NCBI RefSeq assembly: GCF_024498075.1
Contig: NZ_JANHOF010000013.1
Location: forward strand, 62,001 to 126,000
DNA length: 64,000 nucleotides
Source: Paenibacillus mendelii
GTDB taxonomy: Bacteria > Bacillota > Bacilli > Paenibacillales > Paenibacillaceae
Reading direction: 5' to 3'
Shown here: piece by piece, positions 37,902 through 45,534 of the stretch
Layout: each line of letters starts with the position of its first letter
Numbering within the stretch: position 1 is the first letter of the stretch
Translations under genes and position numbers: made by a program
Notes under the pieces: model-generated
The model's input: only the letters and a program-made list of their open reading frames with translations
What the model was told of the DNA's origin: nothing
Databases searched by the model: none

Positions 37902-38120
37902 TCAGCTGACCTCCATATAAAGCTTGGTTCCGTCATTATATTGTAATATCGCCACGTCGCGGATCATTTCTACGGACGATATCCGTTTCCACTTTTTGCG
38001 GAAGTCAAAGTTGTACTCCATCTCGAACAGTTTGTTGCGCAGCATTTCTATATAGGTAGTCTGCTCGGAAGGGTAGTGAACCGGAACGCTACGATTCTTA
38101 TAGGTAATGACCTCTGTCAT
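37902..38120 (-). CDS. Hypothetical small protein
   Basis: A 72-residue acidic-basic mixed protein without signal peptide or membrane helix, containing HYPSEQTTYIEMLRNKLFEM and a C-terminal strand DVAILQYNDGTKLYMEV. ATG 38120 is nine bases from GGGGG; the ATG six bases earlier is too close to it. A TATAAT-type -10 (CGCTTATAAT) is seen upstream without a good -35, and a CTAACA direct repeat lies about 90 bases before the start. I do not recognise the family. Confidence 0.65.
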   Translation of the reverse strand: MTEVITYKNRSVPVHYPSEQTTYIEMLRNKLFEMEYNFDFRKKWKRISSVEMIRDVAILQYNDGTKLYMEVS

Positions 38121-38210
38121 TTTCATGCACCCCCGATTTCGATTTAATGCTATTATAAGCGAAATCCTTTAGTCCCTTATAAAGGAGGCGTCAGACATTT
38201 GTTTAATTTC

Positions 38211-38227
38211 CTAACATTGTTCTAACA
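38211..38227. promoter_or_regulatory. CTAACA direct repeat, copy 2
   Basis: CTAACA-N5-CTAACA, the same arrangement as at 37029, with nearly identical flanks. It lies upstream of the small - strand gene whose promoter lacks a -35, as expected for activation by an OmpR-class regulator. Confidence 0.55.
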
Positions 38228-38725
38228 ATTTCAGCTGGAAGTTAAACAGGCACTTGAGCAGCCTTGCCGTGAACTCTAACAGCCGCCTTCGTTCGAGCTA
38301 GGCGGCTGCTGGGGTCGCGTTCTATGTCCAAGAAGTCCATTCACACCGCGTGAAGCCTGATTTAAGAGAATGCTGCCGTAGGGAATGGCCGCCTATATGT
38401 TGTATAACCCGCTTAAGATCAAACGAATCGTTGCTGCCGTGATAATCCGCCCAGCCATGCAAGCTGGAAGGAGCAGGGCAAATATGGCAAATCGGAGTCA
38501 TCCAAAGCAAAGCAGGGTAATGACCATCAGTTCGATTATTGATCGCTCCTGGTAGTGGAGAGGTTCGTGGGATGTGTCAGGACTATCCGGAATGGATCAT
38601 GGGCGAAATGGCCCGGTTCCCGCGGTTATCGACGGGAGAGTCCTCCATTTTGCGCCTGTGAACTGCAACTTCTGTATCAGCTTTAGTATATGCGCCGTTG
38701 TGGTGTGGTAAGAACAGACTTGCGT
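38228..38725. other. Intergenic region with no supported gene
   Basis: Half a kilobase with no frame that has both a ribosome site and protein-like composition. A hairpin CAGCCGCC / GGCGGCTG (38280-38308) has no T run. I see no RNA gene that I can name. Confidence 0.5.
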
Positions 38726-38771
38726 GTTGTACAATCGTTATAATACTTTATCGTATTATCGTACAAAACGA
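38726..38771. promoter_or_regulatory. Palindromic operator over a TATAAT element
   Basis: ATAATAC-N6-GTATTAT (about 38740-38759) sits inside an outer pair TTGTAC / GTACAA. TATAAT at 38739-38744 falls inside the inner repeat. It is about 50 bases before the 5TM kinase gene, so it is probably a repressor site on that promoter. Confidence 0.55.
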
Positions 38772-38805
38772 TTAGGGCGATTCGGTAGGGTGGGAGGAGT
38801 CGCAC

Positions 38806-40353
38806 TTGAATTTCGCTAAAACATTCTTCGCCAGTATCAGTATCATGATCACATTGGCTTATATATTCAACATCGGCTATAAATACATTTTTCAGCATGC
38901 TTCAGTACGGGTGAAATATGGCTTGACGATCGCTGTGTTCATCATTGGCGGCTGGTTTGCCATGCTGTTCGGTATCCGTGTTCATGGCGTGACGCTGCTC
39001 GATCTCCGGTTCGTTCCTTCCATTGTTGCTGTATTGGTTTTTCCGAATCCTTGGGTGATTATCGGAATTAGCAGCGGTATCGGAGTCGGCAGGCTCTTCT
39101 TCGGCACAGACTTGTCGGCATGGACCGGAGTGGGCAATATGATTCTGACCGGGTTTGCATGTGCGGCCCTGCATATTTGGCTGAAGCGTATGACCTGGCG
39201 CTTCGTATGGAAAAGCGCGGTTACCATCCTGATCGTTAATGTCGTCTACGCGCTGCTTGCCATCTTCTCGATGTATGTAACGAAGACCATGACTATTACC
39301 GCCTACTGGAATGCGATTGGCGTCTATGTATTTCCGGTCAGGATCGTGCTCTGTGCCTTATTCGTCTTTATTATCCGCGATTTTCAAAAGGAGCAGCTGC
39401 GCGTGGATGAACTGCGCACGATGAATATGCTGCTGCGAAGGCAGACGAGCGAGCTGCGCCAGGCGAAGCGGGATGTAGAGGAGAAGGCAAGGGAGCTGCT
39501 GCAGGCATCCAAATATAAATCCGAGTTTCTAGCTAACATGTCGCATGAATTAAAGACGCCTCTGAATAGCGTCATTCTGCTCTCGCAGCTGATCCACGAC
39601 AATGACGAAGGTCGTTACGAGGGCGATGAGGTGAATTATGCCGAACTGATTCATGTGGCGGGCAATGATCTGCTGCAGCTCATTAACGATATATTGGATT
39701 TATCGAAAGTGGAAGCAGGTAAGATGGATGTTAATTTCGAGCAGGTCTCGACGCATGAGCTTGTCCAGCTCCTTCATCAGCAATATCTGCCGCTCGCCGA
39801 TCAGAAGAAGCTGGCATTCGAAACGGATATCTCCGCAAGCGTTCCCGTTACGCTGATGACCGATGCACTGCGCGTCAATCAGATATTGCGTAACCTGCTT
39901 GTCAATGCGTTCAAATTTACGGAGACGGGCAGCGTCAAGCTAACCGTCAGGCTGGAAGGAGGCGCCAAAGCGATCGAATCCGGTCAGCCTGGGAAGGGGC
40001 GGACCCGCACGTGGAATCTGGCTTCCTGGGGACGCCACGCCGCAAGGCCCATACCGCCGCAGCGGATTTCATTCACCGTGGCCGATACGGGAATTGGGAT
40101 CGAGCCGGAGAAGCAAGAGCTGATCTTTGAGGCCTTCCGGCAGGAGGACGGGGCGATCAACCGCAAATATGGGGGAACCGGCCTCGGCCTCTCAATTAGC
40201 CTGCAGCTTGCACGGCTGCTCGGCGGTTCATTGAAGCTCAAGAGCGAGAAGAACAAGGGAAGCTCCTTCACGCTGTATCTGCCTATGAAACCGCCAGTGA
40301 ATCCGGCAGAGGAGGTTGCGGAGCAAGCCGCGGTTAAGAGAACCGGCAAGTGA
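38806..40353 (+). CDS. Sensor histidine kinase with 5TM (LytS/YhcK-like) sensor
   Basis: A 515-residue kinase. The first 190 residues hold five or six membrane helices of the 5TMR-LYT type, then a coiled coil, HisKA with LANMSHELKTPLNSV (His247) and a HATPase with NLLVNAFKFT, DTGIGI and GGTGLGLSI. A Pro/Arg-rich insert of about 35 residues lies between the N box and G1 box. TTG start eight bases after GGAGG. No receiver is attached. The receiver at 37130 is the closest candidate partner. Confidence 0.9.
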   Translation: MNFAKTFFASISIMITLAYIFNIGYKYIFQHASVRVKYGLTIAVFIIGGWFAMLFGIRVHGVTLLDLRFVPSIVAVLVFPNPWVIIGISSGIGVGRLFFGTDLSAWTGVGNMILTGFACAALHIWLKRMTWRFVWKSAVTILIVNVVYALLAIFSMYVTKTMTITAYWNAIGVYVFPVRIVLCALFVFIIRDFQKEQLRVDELRTMNMLLRRQTSELRQAKRDVEEKARELLQASKYKSEFLANMSHELKTPLNSVILLSQLIHDNDEGRYEGDEVNYAELIHVAGNDLLQLINDILDLSKVEAGKMDVNFEQVSTHELVQLLHQQYLPLADQKKLAFETDISASVPVTLMTDALRVNQILRNLLVNAFKFTETGSVKLTVRLEGGAKAIESGQPGKGRTRTWNLASWGRHAARPIPPQRISFTVADTGIGIEPEKQELIFEAFRQEDGAINRKYGGTGLGLSISLQLARLLGGSLKLKSEKNKGSSFTLYLPMKPPVNPAEEVAEQAAVKRTGK

Positions 40354-40419
40354 ACATGTGAATAAACCCATGCTGCAGCCGCTCCTGTCAGGTGCCGGGC
40401 GGCACGTGAATAGAAAGAA

Positions 40420-40458
40420 GAACAGCCCGCCGTCATGCTTCATGACGGCGGGCTGTTC
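40420..40458. terminator. Bidirectional Rho-independent terminator
   Basis: A perfect 18-bp stem with a 3-base loop (40420-40437 with 40441-40458) between the convergent kinase and SGNH-protein genes. Confidence 0.9.
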
Positions 40459-40473
40459 TCTATTATCGTGGTG

Positions 40474-41979
40474 TTAAGGTTGGATAAGGGTAATGCGCTT
40501 GGTCACTTGATCCGGCTCTTCCTGCTTGACTTCCCAGCCGAGCGCGCTTGCCATGAACGCAAGCGGAACGATCGTCTTCCCGCCTATTAATTCGACAGGG
40601 TAAGGTACATCCACAGCTTTGCCGTCTATCTTCGCTTCCATGCTCCCGACGGTTAAGACAATTTCATGAGCGTCCCGTGTAACGGTCATCGTCTTGGTTG
40701 CCTGATCCCATACCAGCTCCGCGCCGAGTACGGCAGCAGCTTCCTTCGATGGAACGAACAGCAGTTTGTCCGGACCACGAAGCTCCTTCTGCGTGAACGT
40801 GACGGCTTTGTCAGGCGCAGAAGCAAATCTTACCGGCACCCTCAACAGGTCGCCTGCACCGGTAACAGCCACATCCTCAACCTGCTGGCGAAGATCGTCG
40901 ACAAACGAATCTACATTATCTTCCGTCACCCGATACTTCGGATCGTCTTGTCCGACTGCACGTGCAATCCACGTATTCACATTCTGATTATGGTGAGATA
41001 GATCCTTGAACAGATTCAGGTTAAATGTCCATTCCGCTTCCGTTTGGAAATCATATACCTTCACGTTCGGATACTGCTTGAATTTCTCGAACATCCATTT
41101 TTTCATGGTGAGCTGCTGCTCATAACGGGCGACGTTCAGATCGCGCCAGACGGCTTGACGGAGAATCGAGTACGGCGGGTAATAAAACTTGAATTCGATT
41201 TCGGGATGCTCCTTGATGAGCGGCTCGATGTAATCGGTGAAATTCTTCTGGACGACCTCGAGCGGCTCTTCGTTCATACCGACCCGAACCTCTTCGCTCA
41301 GCGCCTTCTTATAAAACTTCATCGCGTATTGTTTCCCGTACACCACATAATAATTCCAGTTGTACAGGTATTCGAGTCCCATGAGACGCTTGCCGTTCTC
41401 GCTTGCGGTCATCCGCTTGTAGATGCCTTTGGCAAGCTCCTGATACGGTGTCACGTTGAACCAATATTTGTAGTCATTGAGGAAATTGTCATCGTACAAA
41501 TAATGCGGGTAAGGACCTTGAGCATCCAGGTTAGCCGGCTTCAGGGCGAAATAGTCGATTCCCCACAGCACCTGCTTCACCTTGCCGGTACGAAAAGCAA
41601 CCTGTGCAATATCATACTGTTCTTCGGCATAGGAGCCTCGGATCGACAGCTTGATTGTCTTCCCGCCAAGCTCTTTGTCAACTACGGAAGGCAGGAAATT
41701 CTCCGTCATCGAGGTGCCGAGAATGACGGTGTCATAGTCGTAATTGCGTGCAAGGCCCGGATTCTGGTAACGCTGCTCGTTCGAGAAGATCGGATCGTAC
41801 AGCGTGGCCTTCCGATAGAATTGAAGCGGGTCGATGATATACATCGCTAATATGGTAAACGCCGCAAACAGCAGGGCGCCAGTCGTAAATCCGATCAGCA
41901 TTCGCTTGCTGGCCTTTGTGGAAAGCGTCCGACGCCGCGGCGAAGTTTTGGGCTTGAGCGTTTCATCTTGAGCTTTCAT
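40474..41979 (-). CDS. Membrane-anchored SGNH/DltD-like protein fused to a copper-amine-oxidase-N-like domain
   Basis: A 501-residue protein that likely helps transfer acyl groups to a surface polymer. One N-terminal membrane helix (about 30-50) leads to an SGNH-like hydrolase domain: nucleophile Ser in ILGTSMTENF and Asp/His in DLSHHNQN. The last 120 residues (VPVRFASAP through IPLAFMASALGWEV-type text) match the Paenibacillus stalk domain named after copper amine oxidase N. It follows the MBOAT gene by 18 bases; the two form the classic membrane O-acyltransferase pair. Confidence 0.82.
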   Translation of the reverse strand: MKAQDETLKPKTSPRRRTLSTKASKRMLIGFTTGALLFAAFTILAMYIIDPLQFYRKATLYDPIFSNEQRYQNPGLARNYDYDTVILGTSMTENFLPSVVDKELGGKTIKLSIRGSYAEEQYDIAQVAFRTGKVKQVLWGIDYFALKPANLDAQGPYPHYLYDDNFLNDYKYWFNVTPYQELAKGIYKRMTASENGKRLMGLEYLYNWNYYVVYGKQYAMKFYKKALSEEVRVGMNEEPLEVVQKNFTDYIEPLIKEHPEIEFKFYYPPYSILRQAVWRDLNVARYEQQLTMKKWMFEKFKQYPNVKVYDFQTEAEWTFNLNLFKDLSHHNQNVNTWIARAVGQDDPKYRVTEDNVDSFVDDLRQQVEDVAVTGAGDLLRVPVRFASAPDKAVTFTQKELRGPDKLLFVPSKEAAAVLGAELVWDQATKTMTVTRDAHEIVLTVGSMEAKIDGKAVDVPYPVELIGGKTIVPLAFMASALGWEVKQEEPDQVTKRITLIQP

Positions 41980-41997
41980 GGACGTTTCGCCGCCTTT

Positions 41998-43437
41998 CTA
42001 GAAATTGAAGTAGAGGAACTCGCTGATGCGGTTAAAGTACAACAGGGAAATGATAAATAACAGTGCCATTGCTACGCCTGTACGCCATGTCGGGCGATAA
42101 GTCTGCATGCGCTCGGACGAATTGCGCGCGAATACGGCGATCGGGAAGAAGATCAGAATCATCACGATCGCGGGCAGCAGCAGCTTCAACATCGCCATTG
42201 TCGGCATGATGCCTTCCAGACCGGACATCCCCCGGAGAATACGGACAGCTTGATCGTAGCTCGCCGCGCGGAAGAACACCCACGTAAAGTTAATGAACAA
42301 GAAGGTAATTAACCAGGCAAGCCATTTTGGCATCTTAATGCCAAGCCTGGTCCATAGCCTATGGATAACCGAGCCGATCCCGTGCAGGCAGCCCCATATG
42401 AGGAACGTCCAGCCCGCGCCATGCCAGAGGCCACCGACGACGAAGACCATCGATATGTTAAACAGCATGCGGGGTTCGCCTTTGCGGTTGCCGCCGAGCG
42501 GGATATAGATATAGTCGCGCAGGAAGCGGCTGAGCGTCATATGCCAACGCCGCCAGAAGTCCTGAATATTAAGCGCCTTGTAAGGCGAGTTGAAGTTCTG
42601 CGGCAGCCGGATGTTGAACAGCAGCGCGGCGCCGATAGCCATGTCTGTATAACCGCTGAAGTCAAAGTACAGCTGGAACGTATAGGATAGGGAGGCGACC
42701 CATGTATCAACGAATGAAGTTGCCGTTGCGAATCCGTCATTGGCATAGCCAGCGAACGAATCGGCAATGACCACCTTTTTGAATAAACCGATACAGAATA
42801 CATAAACGCCGAGAGAGGCGTTGCGCCAGCTCCATACTTTACTCCGCACACGGTCGAATTGAGGCATCATTTCACTGTGATGCAGAATCGGGCCGGCGAT
42901 CAAATGCGGATAGAAGGTAACAAATAGAACGTAGTTGACAATATTTGCTTCGCGGGCCTTCCGTCTATACGCATCCACGAGAAAGGCGATTTGCGTAAAG
43001 GTGAAAAAGCTGATGCCCAGAGGCAGGATAAGCTTAAGCAGCGGGAATGAGGAGCCAGTCATATCATTAATGTTGCTCAGGAAGAAGTCCGCATACTTGT
43101 AATAGATCAGCAATCCGATATTACTTATGATACCAAAGGTAAGAAGCGCTTTGCGCTTTCCGCGGTTGTGCTCATTTAAATACGAGGCTTGTCCATCTCC
43201 GGTTGCCGGATCGCCGGACTTGTGACGCATGAGCAGACGGCCAATCGTATAGTTAAAGGCGATGGAAGCGAGAATGAGCGGAACATACTTGACGTCCCAC
43301 CAGCCGTAGAAAAACAGCGATGAGAGCGCGAGCCATACTTTGGCGGCATCGGACAGCCGAAACCGGTTCAACAGGAAATAGACGACGACAGTGACGGGTA
43401 AAAAGGCGAATATAAAGACGTACGAGTTAAACAGCAT
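41998..43437 (-). CDS. MBOAT-family O-acyltransferase (AlgI/DltB-like)
   Basis: A 479-residue integral membrane protein with ten or more helices. The family opening (MLFNSYVFIFAFLP), the NFNSPYKALNIQDFWRRWH block and the catalytic His in GGLWHGAGWTF are all present. It moves acyl (often acetyl) groups across the membrane for transfer to a polysaccharide or teichoic acid by the SGNH partner downstream. The acceptor polymer is not evident from neighbours. Confidence 0.93.
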   Translation of the reverse strand: MLFNSYVFIFAFLPVTVVVYFLLNRFRLSDAAKVWLALSSLFFYGWWDVKYVPLILASIAFNYTIGRLLMRHKSGDPATGDGQASYLNEHNRGKRKALLTFGIISNIGLLIYYKYADFFLSNINDMTGSSFPLLKLILPLGISFFTFTQIAFLVDAYRRKAREANIVNYVLFVTFYPHLIAGPILHHSEMMPQFDRVRSKVWSWRNASLGVYVFCIGLFKKVVIADSFAGYANDGFATATSFVDTWVASLSYTFQLYFDFSGYTDMAIGAALLFNIRLPQNFNSPYKALNIQDFWRRWHMTLSRFLRDYIYIPLGGNRKGEPRMLFNISMVFVVGGLWHGAGWTFLIWGCLHGIGSVIHRLWTRLGIKMPKWLAWLITFLFINFTWVFFRAASYDQAVRILRGMSGLEGIMPTMAMLKLLLPAIVMILIFFPIAVFARNSSERMQTYRPTWRTGVAMALLFIISLLYFNRISEFLYFNF

Positions 43438-43821
43438 ATGCGGCCTAACACTCCTAACTTCTTATGACGGATTCGAGGACAAACTAACACATTAATTTAT
43501 ATCATATTCGTCCGCTTTCGTCGAATTTGTACATCGATTGACAGCATTAGCGCCGGCGGAAGCAGACCTATTGATTTGACGCCTTGAACAGTCAAAATGT
43601 TTGATCAACATGCCGATGCCATAAAATGGACACAATTCTATAGGCGAAGGGGGCTAGCCGACAAAAGGGGTATTTCTATAAGGCGTGTCAGTTGTCCAAA
43701 CGGCTAGCTAACGATAACAAGCGAATCTTAATGATTTGGTTATCCAAATCTTAACGTTTCCTTAACTGGCGGGGAGATCCCGTTCACATTGCCTCAGGGG
43801 GAAAAAGGAAACGAAAAAGAC
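43438..43821. other. Intergenic region with inverted and 11-base direct repeats
   Basis: No gene is supported. GCTAGCCG (43653-43660) and CGGCTAGC (43701-43708) are exact complements 40 bases apart. CTTAA(C/T) occurs at 43727, 43750 and 43761; the last two are 11 bases apart like a PhoP box. A weak - strand promoter for the MBOAT gene may lie near 43490-43525. Confidence 0.45.
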
Positions 43822-43871
43822 TTGACTTAGTCGAAACTCATGCGATATATTATAAAAGTCGTCGCGACGAC
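43822..43871 (+). promoter_or_regulatory. Promoter of tRNA-Thr with adjacent palindrome
   Basis: TTGACT (43822-43827), 18 bases, TATATT (43846-43851). A perfect 14-bp palindrome GTCGTCGCGACGAC (43858-43871) lies at the predicted start of the transcript. Confidence 0.65.
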
Positions 43872-43882
43872 ATTGCACTTAT

Positions 43883-43957
43883 GCTGATGTAGCTCAGGGG
43901 TAGAGCAACGCACTCGTAATGCGTAGGCCGGGGGTTCAATTCCCTTCATCAGCACCA
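43883..43957 (+). tRNA. tRNA-Thr (anticodon CGT)
   Basis: A complete cloverleaf of 75 bases with encoded CCA. Acceptor GCTGATG pairs with CATCAGC; the anticodon arm ACGCA-CTCGTAA-TGCGT shows CGT, reading ACG threonine codons; the T arm GGGGG-TTCAATT-CCCTT contains two G-U pairs. A hairpin terminator follows. It is the first element of a tandem duplication. Confidence 0.93.
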
Positions 43958-43974
43958 TTCCTTTCATCAATGAT

Positions 43975-44006
43975 ACGCGGTTCCTCTTAGGAGGGGCCGC
44001 GTTTTT
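43975..44006 (+). terminator. Terminator of tRNA-Thr
   Basis: ACGCGG / CCGCGT outer stem with TTCCTC/GGAGG inner pairing, then TTTTTT. A diverged copy is at 44705. Confidence 0.85.
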
Positions 44007-44123
44007 TGGTTTTCTGCTAGAATAGGCACCTACCGGGGAAGGCGCTGGTACCCGCGTCGTTATTGACTTTCAAAAATGCATGAATGACAGGGAGCACTTG
44101 TCCACGCTCTTTCACGTTTTTCT

Positions 44124-44132
44124 CATAGGATA
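44124..44132 (+). promoter_or_regulatory. Sigma-K/E-like -10 element of cysteine-rich gene 1
   Basis: CATAGGATA fits the mother-cell consensus CATAnnnTA. A CCAC element lies about 18 bases upstream, close to the sigma-K -35. The element is kept in the duplicate at 44851 although nearby bases have changed. Confidence 0.5.
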
Positions 44133-44162
44133 GATTAAGCTCAATTCTAAGGAGGAATCAAC

Positions 44163-44633
44163 GTGTCAGCAAAATTCAAAATGAAAAACGTCAAAGTGGT
44201 GCGTAAGACGACAAAACGCGCTCGTATTTCGTCGTCGTCGACGTCGGGATGTCGCAGACGCTGTGATGAGGCAGTAGATGCGGTTCAAGAAGCCGGAGCC
44301 GATCTATCGGATTTATTTTGCCAGCTTAAGGACCGCAGGGCTGCTAGGGAGCTCGTTCGTGGAATCCGCTGCAAAAACAAACGTCTTGTCGAGCATCTGA
44401 TCGGACACAACTGCAACGTTGTAAGATTCTTCGATCAAGACCGCCAGTCCTGCGTTCGCATCAGCTGTACGTTTGGCGATTGCTGCGACGTACGCATCAC
44501 ATTCGACATCTGTGTCTCGAATGAGCACTGCAGAAACTTGGTCGGCGGCGTAGAGGATAATAACCGCAGATGCTGCGGAAACTCTTTCGGCAGAAGCAAC
44601 ATGTACGGCGGCAACGGTTTCAACAATTACTAA
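44163..44633 (+). CDS. Cysteine-rich protein, paralogue 1 (candidate spore-surface protein)
   Basis: A 156-residue protein. The N terminus is basic with a Ser run; then CRRRCDEAVDAVQEAGADL, a charged helix, and a Cys-rich beta core with NCNVVRFFDQDRQSCVRISC and FGDCCDVRITFDICVSNEHC, ending in an Asn/Gly-rich tail. GTG start seven bases after AAGGAGG. It is about 80 percent identical by eye to the gene at 44889. I do not recognise a named family. A mother-cell-type promoter and the composition suggest a coat or exosporium component. Confidence 0.75.
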   Translation: MSAKFKMKNVKVVRKTTKRARISSSSTSGCRRRCDEAVDAVQEAGADLSDLFCQLKDRRAARELVRGIRCKNKRLVEHLIGHNCNVVRFFDQDRQSCVRISCTFGDCCDVRITFDICVSNEHCRNLVGGVEDNNRRCCGNSFGRSNMYGGNGFNNY

Positions 44634-44639
44634 TCGCAT

Positions 44640-44695
44640 CTCGGGTAACAAAGCGCACTCCTAATGGGCAGGCTAGGGATTCTATTTCATTACAA
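44640..44695 (+). pseudogene. Decayed duplicate of tRNA-Thr
   Basis: CGCACTC-TAATG-G-AGGC--GGG-TTC-ATT aligns base for base with the middle of the tRNA-Thr at 43883 (here CGCACTC is at 44654, there at 43909). The acceptor stem and CCA are lost and the anticodon arm no longer pairs. It stands at the matching place in the second duplication unit. Confidence 0.75.
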
Positions 44696-44704
44696 AAAGA
44701 GATT

Positions 44705-44738
44705 TGCGGTTCCTCTATGGAGGAGCCGCATTTTTTTT
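44705..44738 (+). terminator. Duplicate terminator after cysteine-rich gene 1
   Basis: TGCGGTTCCTC pairs with GAGGAGCCGCA, followed by eight T residues. It is the counterpart of the tRNA terminator at 43975, with compensating changes that keep the stem. Confidence 0.88.
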
Positions 44739-44850
44739 GCTGCTAGATGAGAGGCATTTGCAGGGGAAGGCGATGCAACCCGCGCCGTTATTGACTTTCA
44801 AATTACGCGAATAGCGGGGATCACTTGTCCACGCGCTTTCTGCTTATTCT

Positions 44851-44859
44851 CATAGAATA
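44851..44859 (+). promoter_or_regulatory. Sigma-K/E-like -10 element of cysteine-rich gene 2
   Basis: CATAGAATA (CATAnnnTA) with CCAC about 18 bases upstream, the counterpart of 44124-44132. Confidence 0.5.
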
Positions 44860-44888
44860 GATTAACTCAACAAGAGGAGGAATCATGC

Positions 44889-45368
44889 ATGTCAGCCAAA
44901 GTGAAAGTAAGCAATGTTAAAGTGGTGCGTAAGACGAAAAAACGTGCGCGTGTCTCTTCGTCTTCGTCGTCATGTAAAGAAAGATGTGATGAAGCTGTTG
45001 AAGCGGTTCAAGAAGCCGGAGCAGACTTGTCTGATTTATTTGGCCAATTAAAGCATCGTATGGCGGCGAAGGAGCTCGTTCGTGCAATCCGCTGCAAAAA
45101 CAGACGTCTTGTCGAGCATCTGATCGGCTTCAACTGTAACGTGGTCAGATTCTTCGACCAAGACCGCCAGTCCTGTGTTCGCATCAGCTGTACCTTCGGC
45201 GATTGCTGTGACGTCCGCATTACATTTGACATCTGCGTCTCGAACGAACACTGCAGAAACCTGGTTGGTGGCAGGAGCGATGAGAACAATAGAGGCTGCA
45301 ACCAATACGGAAGAGGAAATATGTACGGCAATAACGGCTACAACGGCTACAACGGCAACGGCTATTAA
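44889..45368 (+). CDS. Cysteine-rich protein, paralogue 2 (candidate spore-surface protein)
   Basis: A 159-residue paralogue of the gene at 44163. The Cys-rich core from IRCKN to NLVGG is nearly unchanged, while the tail has become a run of Asn-Gly-Tyr repeats (NNGYNGYNGNGY). The core has kept all its cysteines, so disulfide or metal cross-linking is likely important. ATG start, with GAGGAGG upstream. Followed by a GC-rich terminator. Confidence 0.75.
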   Translation: MSAKVKVSNVKVVRKTKKRARVSSSSSSCKERCDEAVEAVQEAGADLSDLFGQLKHRMAAKELVRAIRCKNRRLVEHLIGFNCNVVRFFDQDRQSCVRISCTFGDCCDVRITFDICVSNEHCRNLVGGRSDENNRGCNQYGRGNMYGNNGYNGYNGNGY

Positions 45369-45420
45369 CAATTACTGACTGTATGGGGGCGCTTCACGGC
45401 CTTCGTCTTACGTCCGTCAC

Positions 45421-45456
45421 ACCCCCGCCTCCATGGGAGGCGGGGGGTTCTGTTTT
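45421..45456 (+). terminator. Rho-independent terminator
   Basis: CCCCGCCTCC-ATG-GGAGGCGGGG stem followed by TTCTGTTTTT, after cysteine-rich gene 2. Confidence 0.88.
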
Positions 45457-45534
45457 TAGTCCAGAGAGAGTGAACCGTTCTTCAGGCAAATTCATAGACT
45501 GAATAAACGTCAAACCTGACTGGAGGGATCTGTT

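Larger units (their letters stand above)
43883..45368 (+). repeat. Tandem duplication: tRNA-Thr + terminator + promoter + cysteine-rich gene
   Basis: Unit 1 is 43883-44633 and unit 2 about 44640-45368. The order of elements is the same in both: tRNA (live, then dead), hairpin, a conserved GTTATTGACTTTCAAA block, CACTTGTCCACGC, the CATAnnnTA element, ribosome site, coding sequence. Coding parts are far better conserved than the tRNA copy, which points to selection on the second protein but not on the second tRNA. Confidence 0.8.

Noticed and set aside
38281-38308. Hairpin CAGCCGCC / GGCGGCTG as a terminator
   Set aside because: No T run follows on either strand and no gene ends next to it.
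41044-41850. 268-codon frame opposite the SGNH gene
   Set aside because: Antisense artefact; the - strand frame has family motifs and a paired MBOAT gene.
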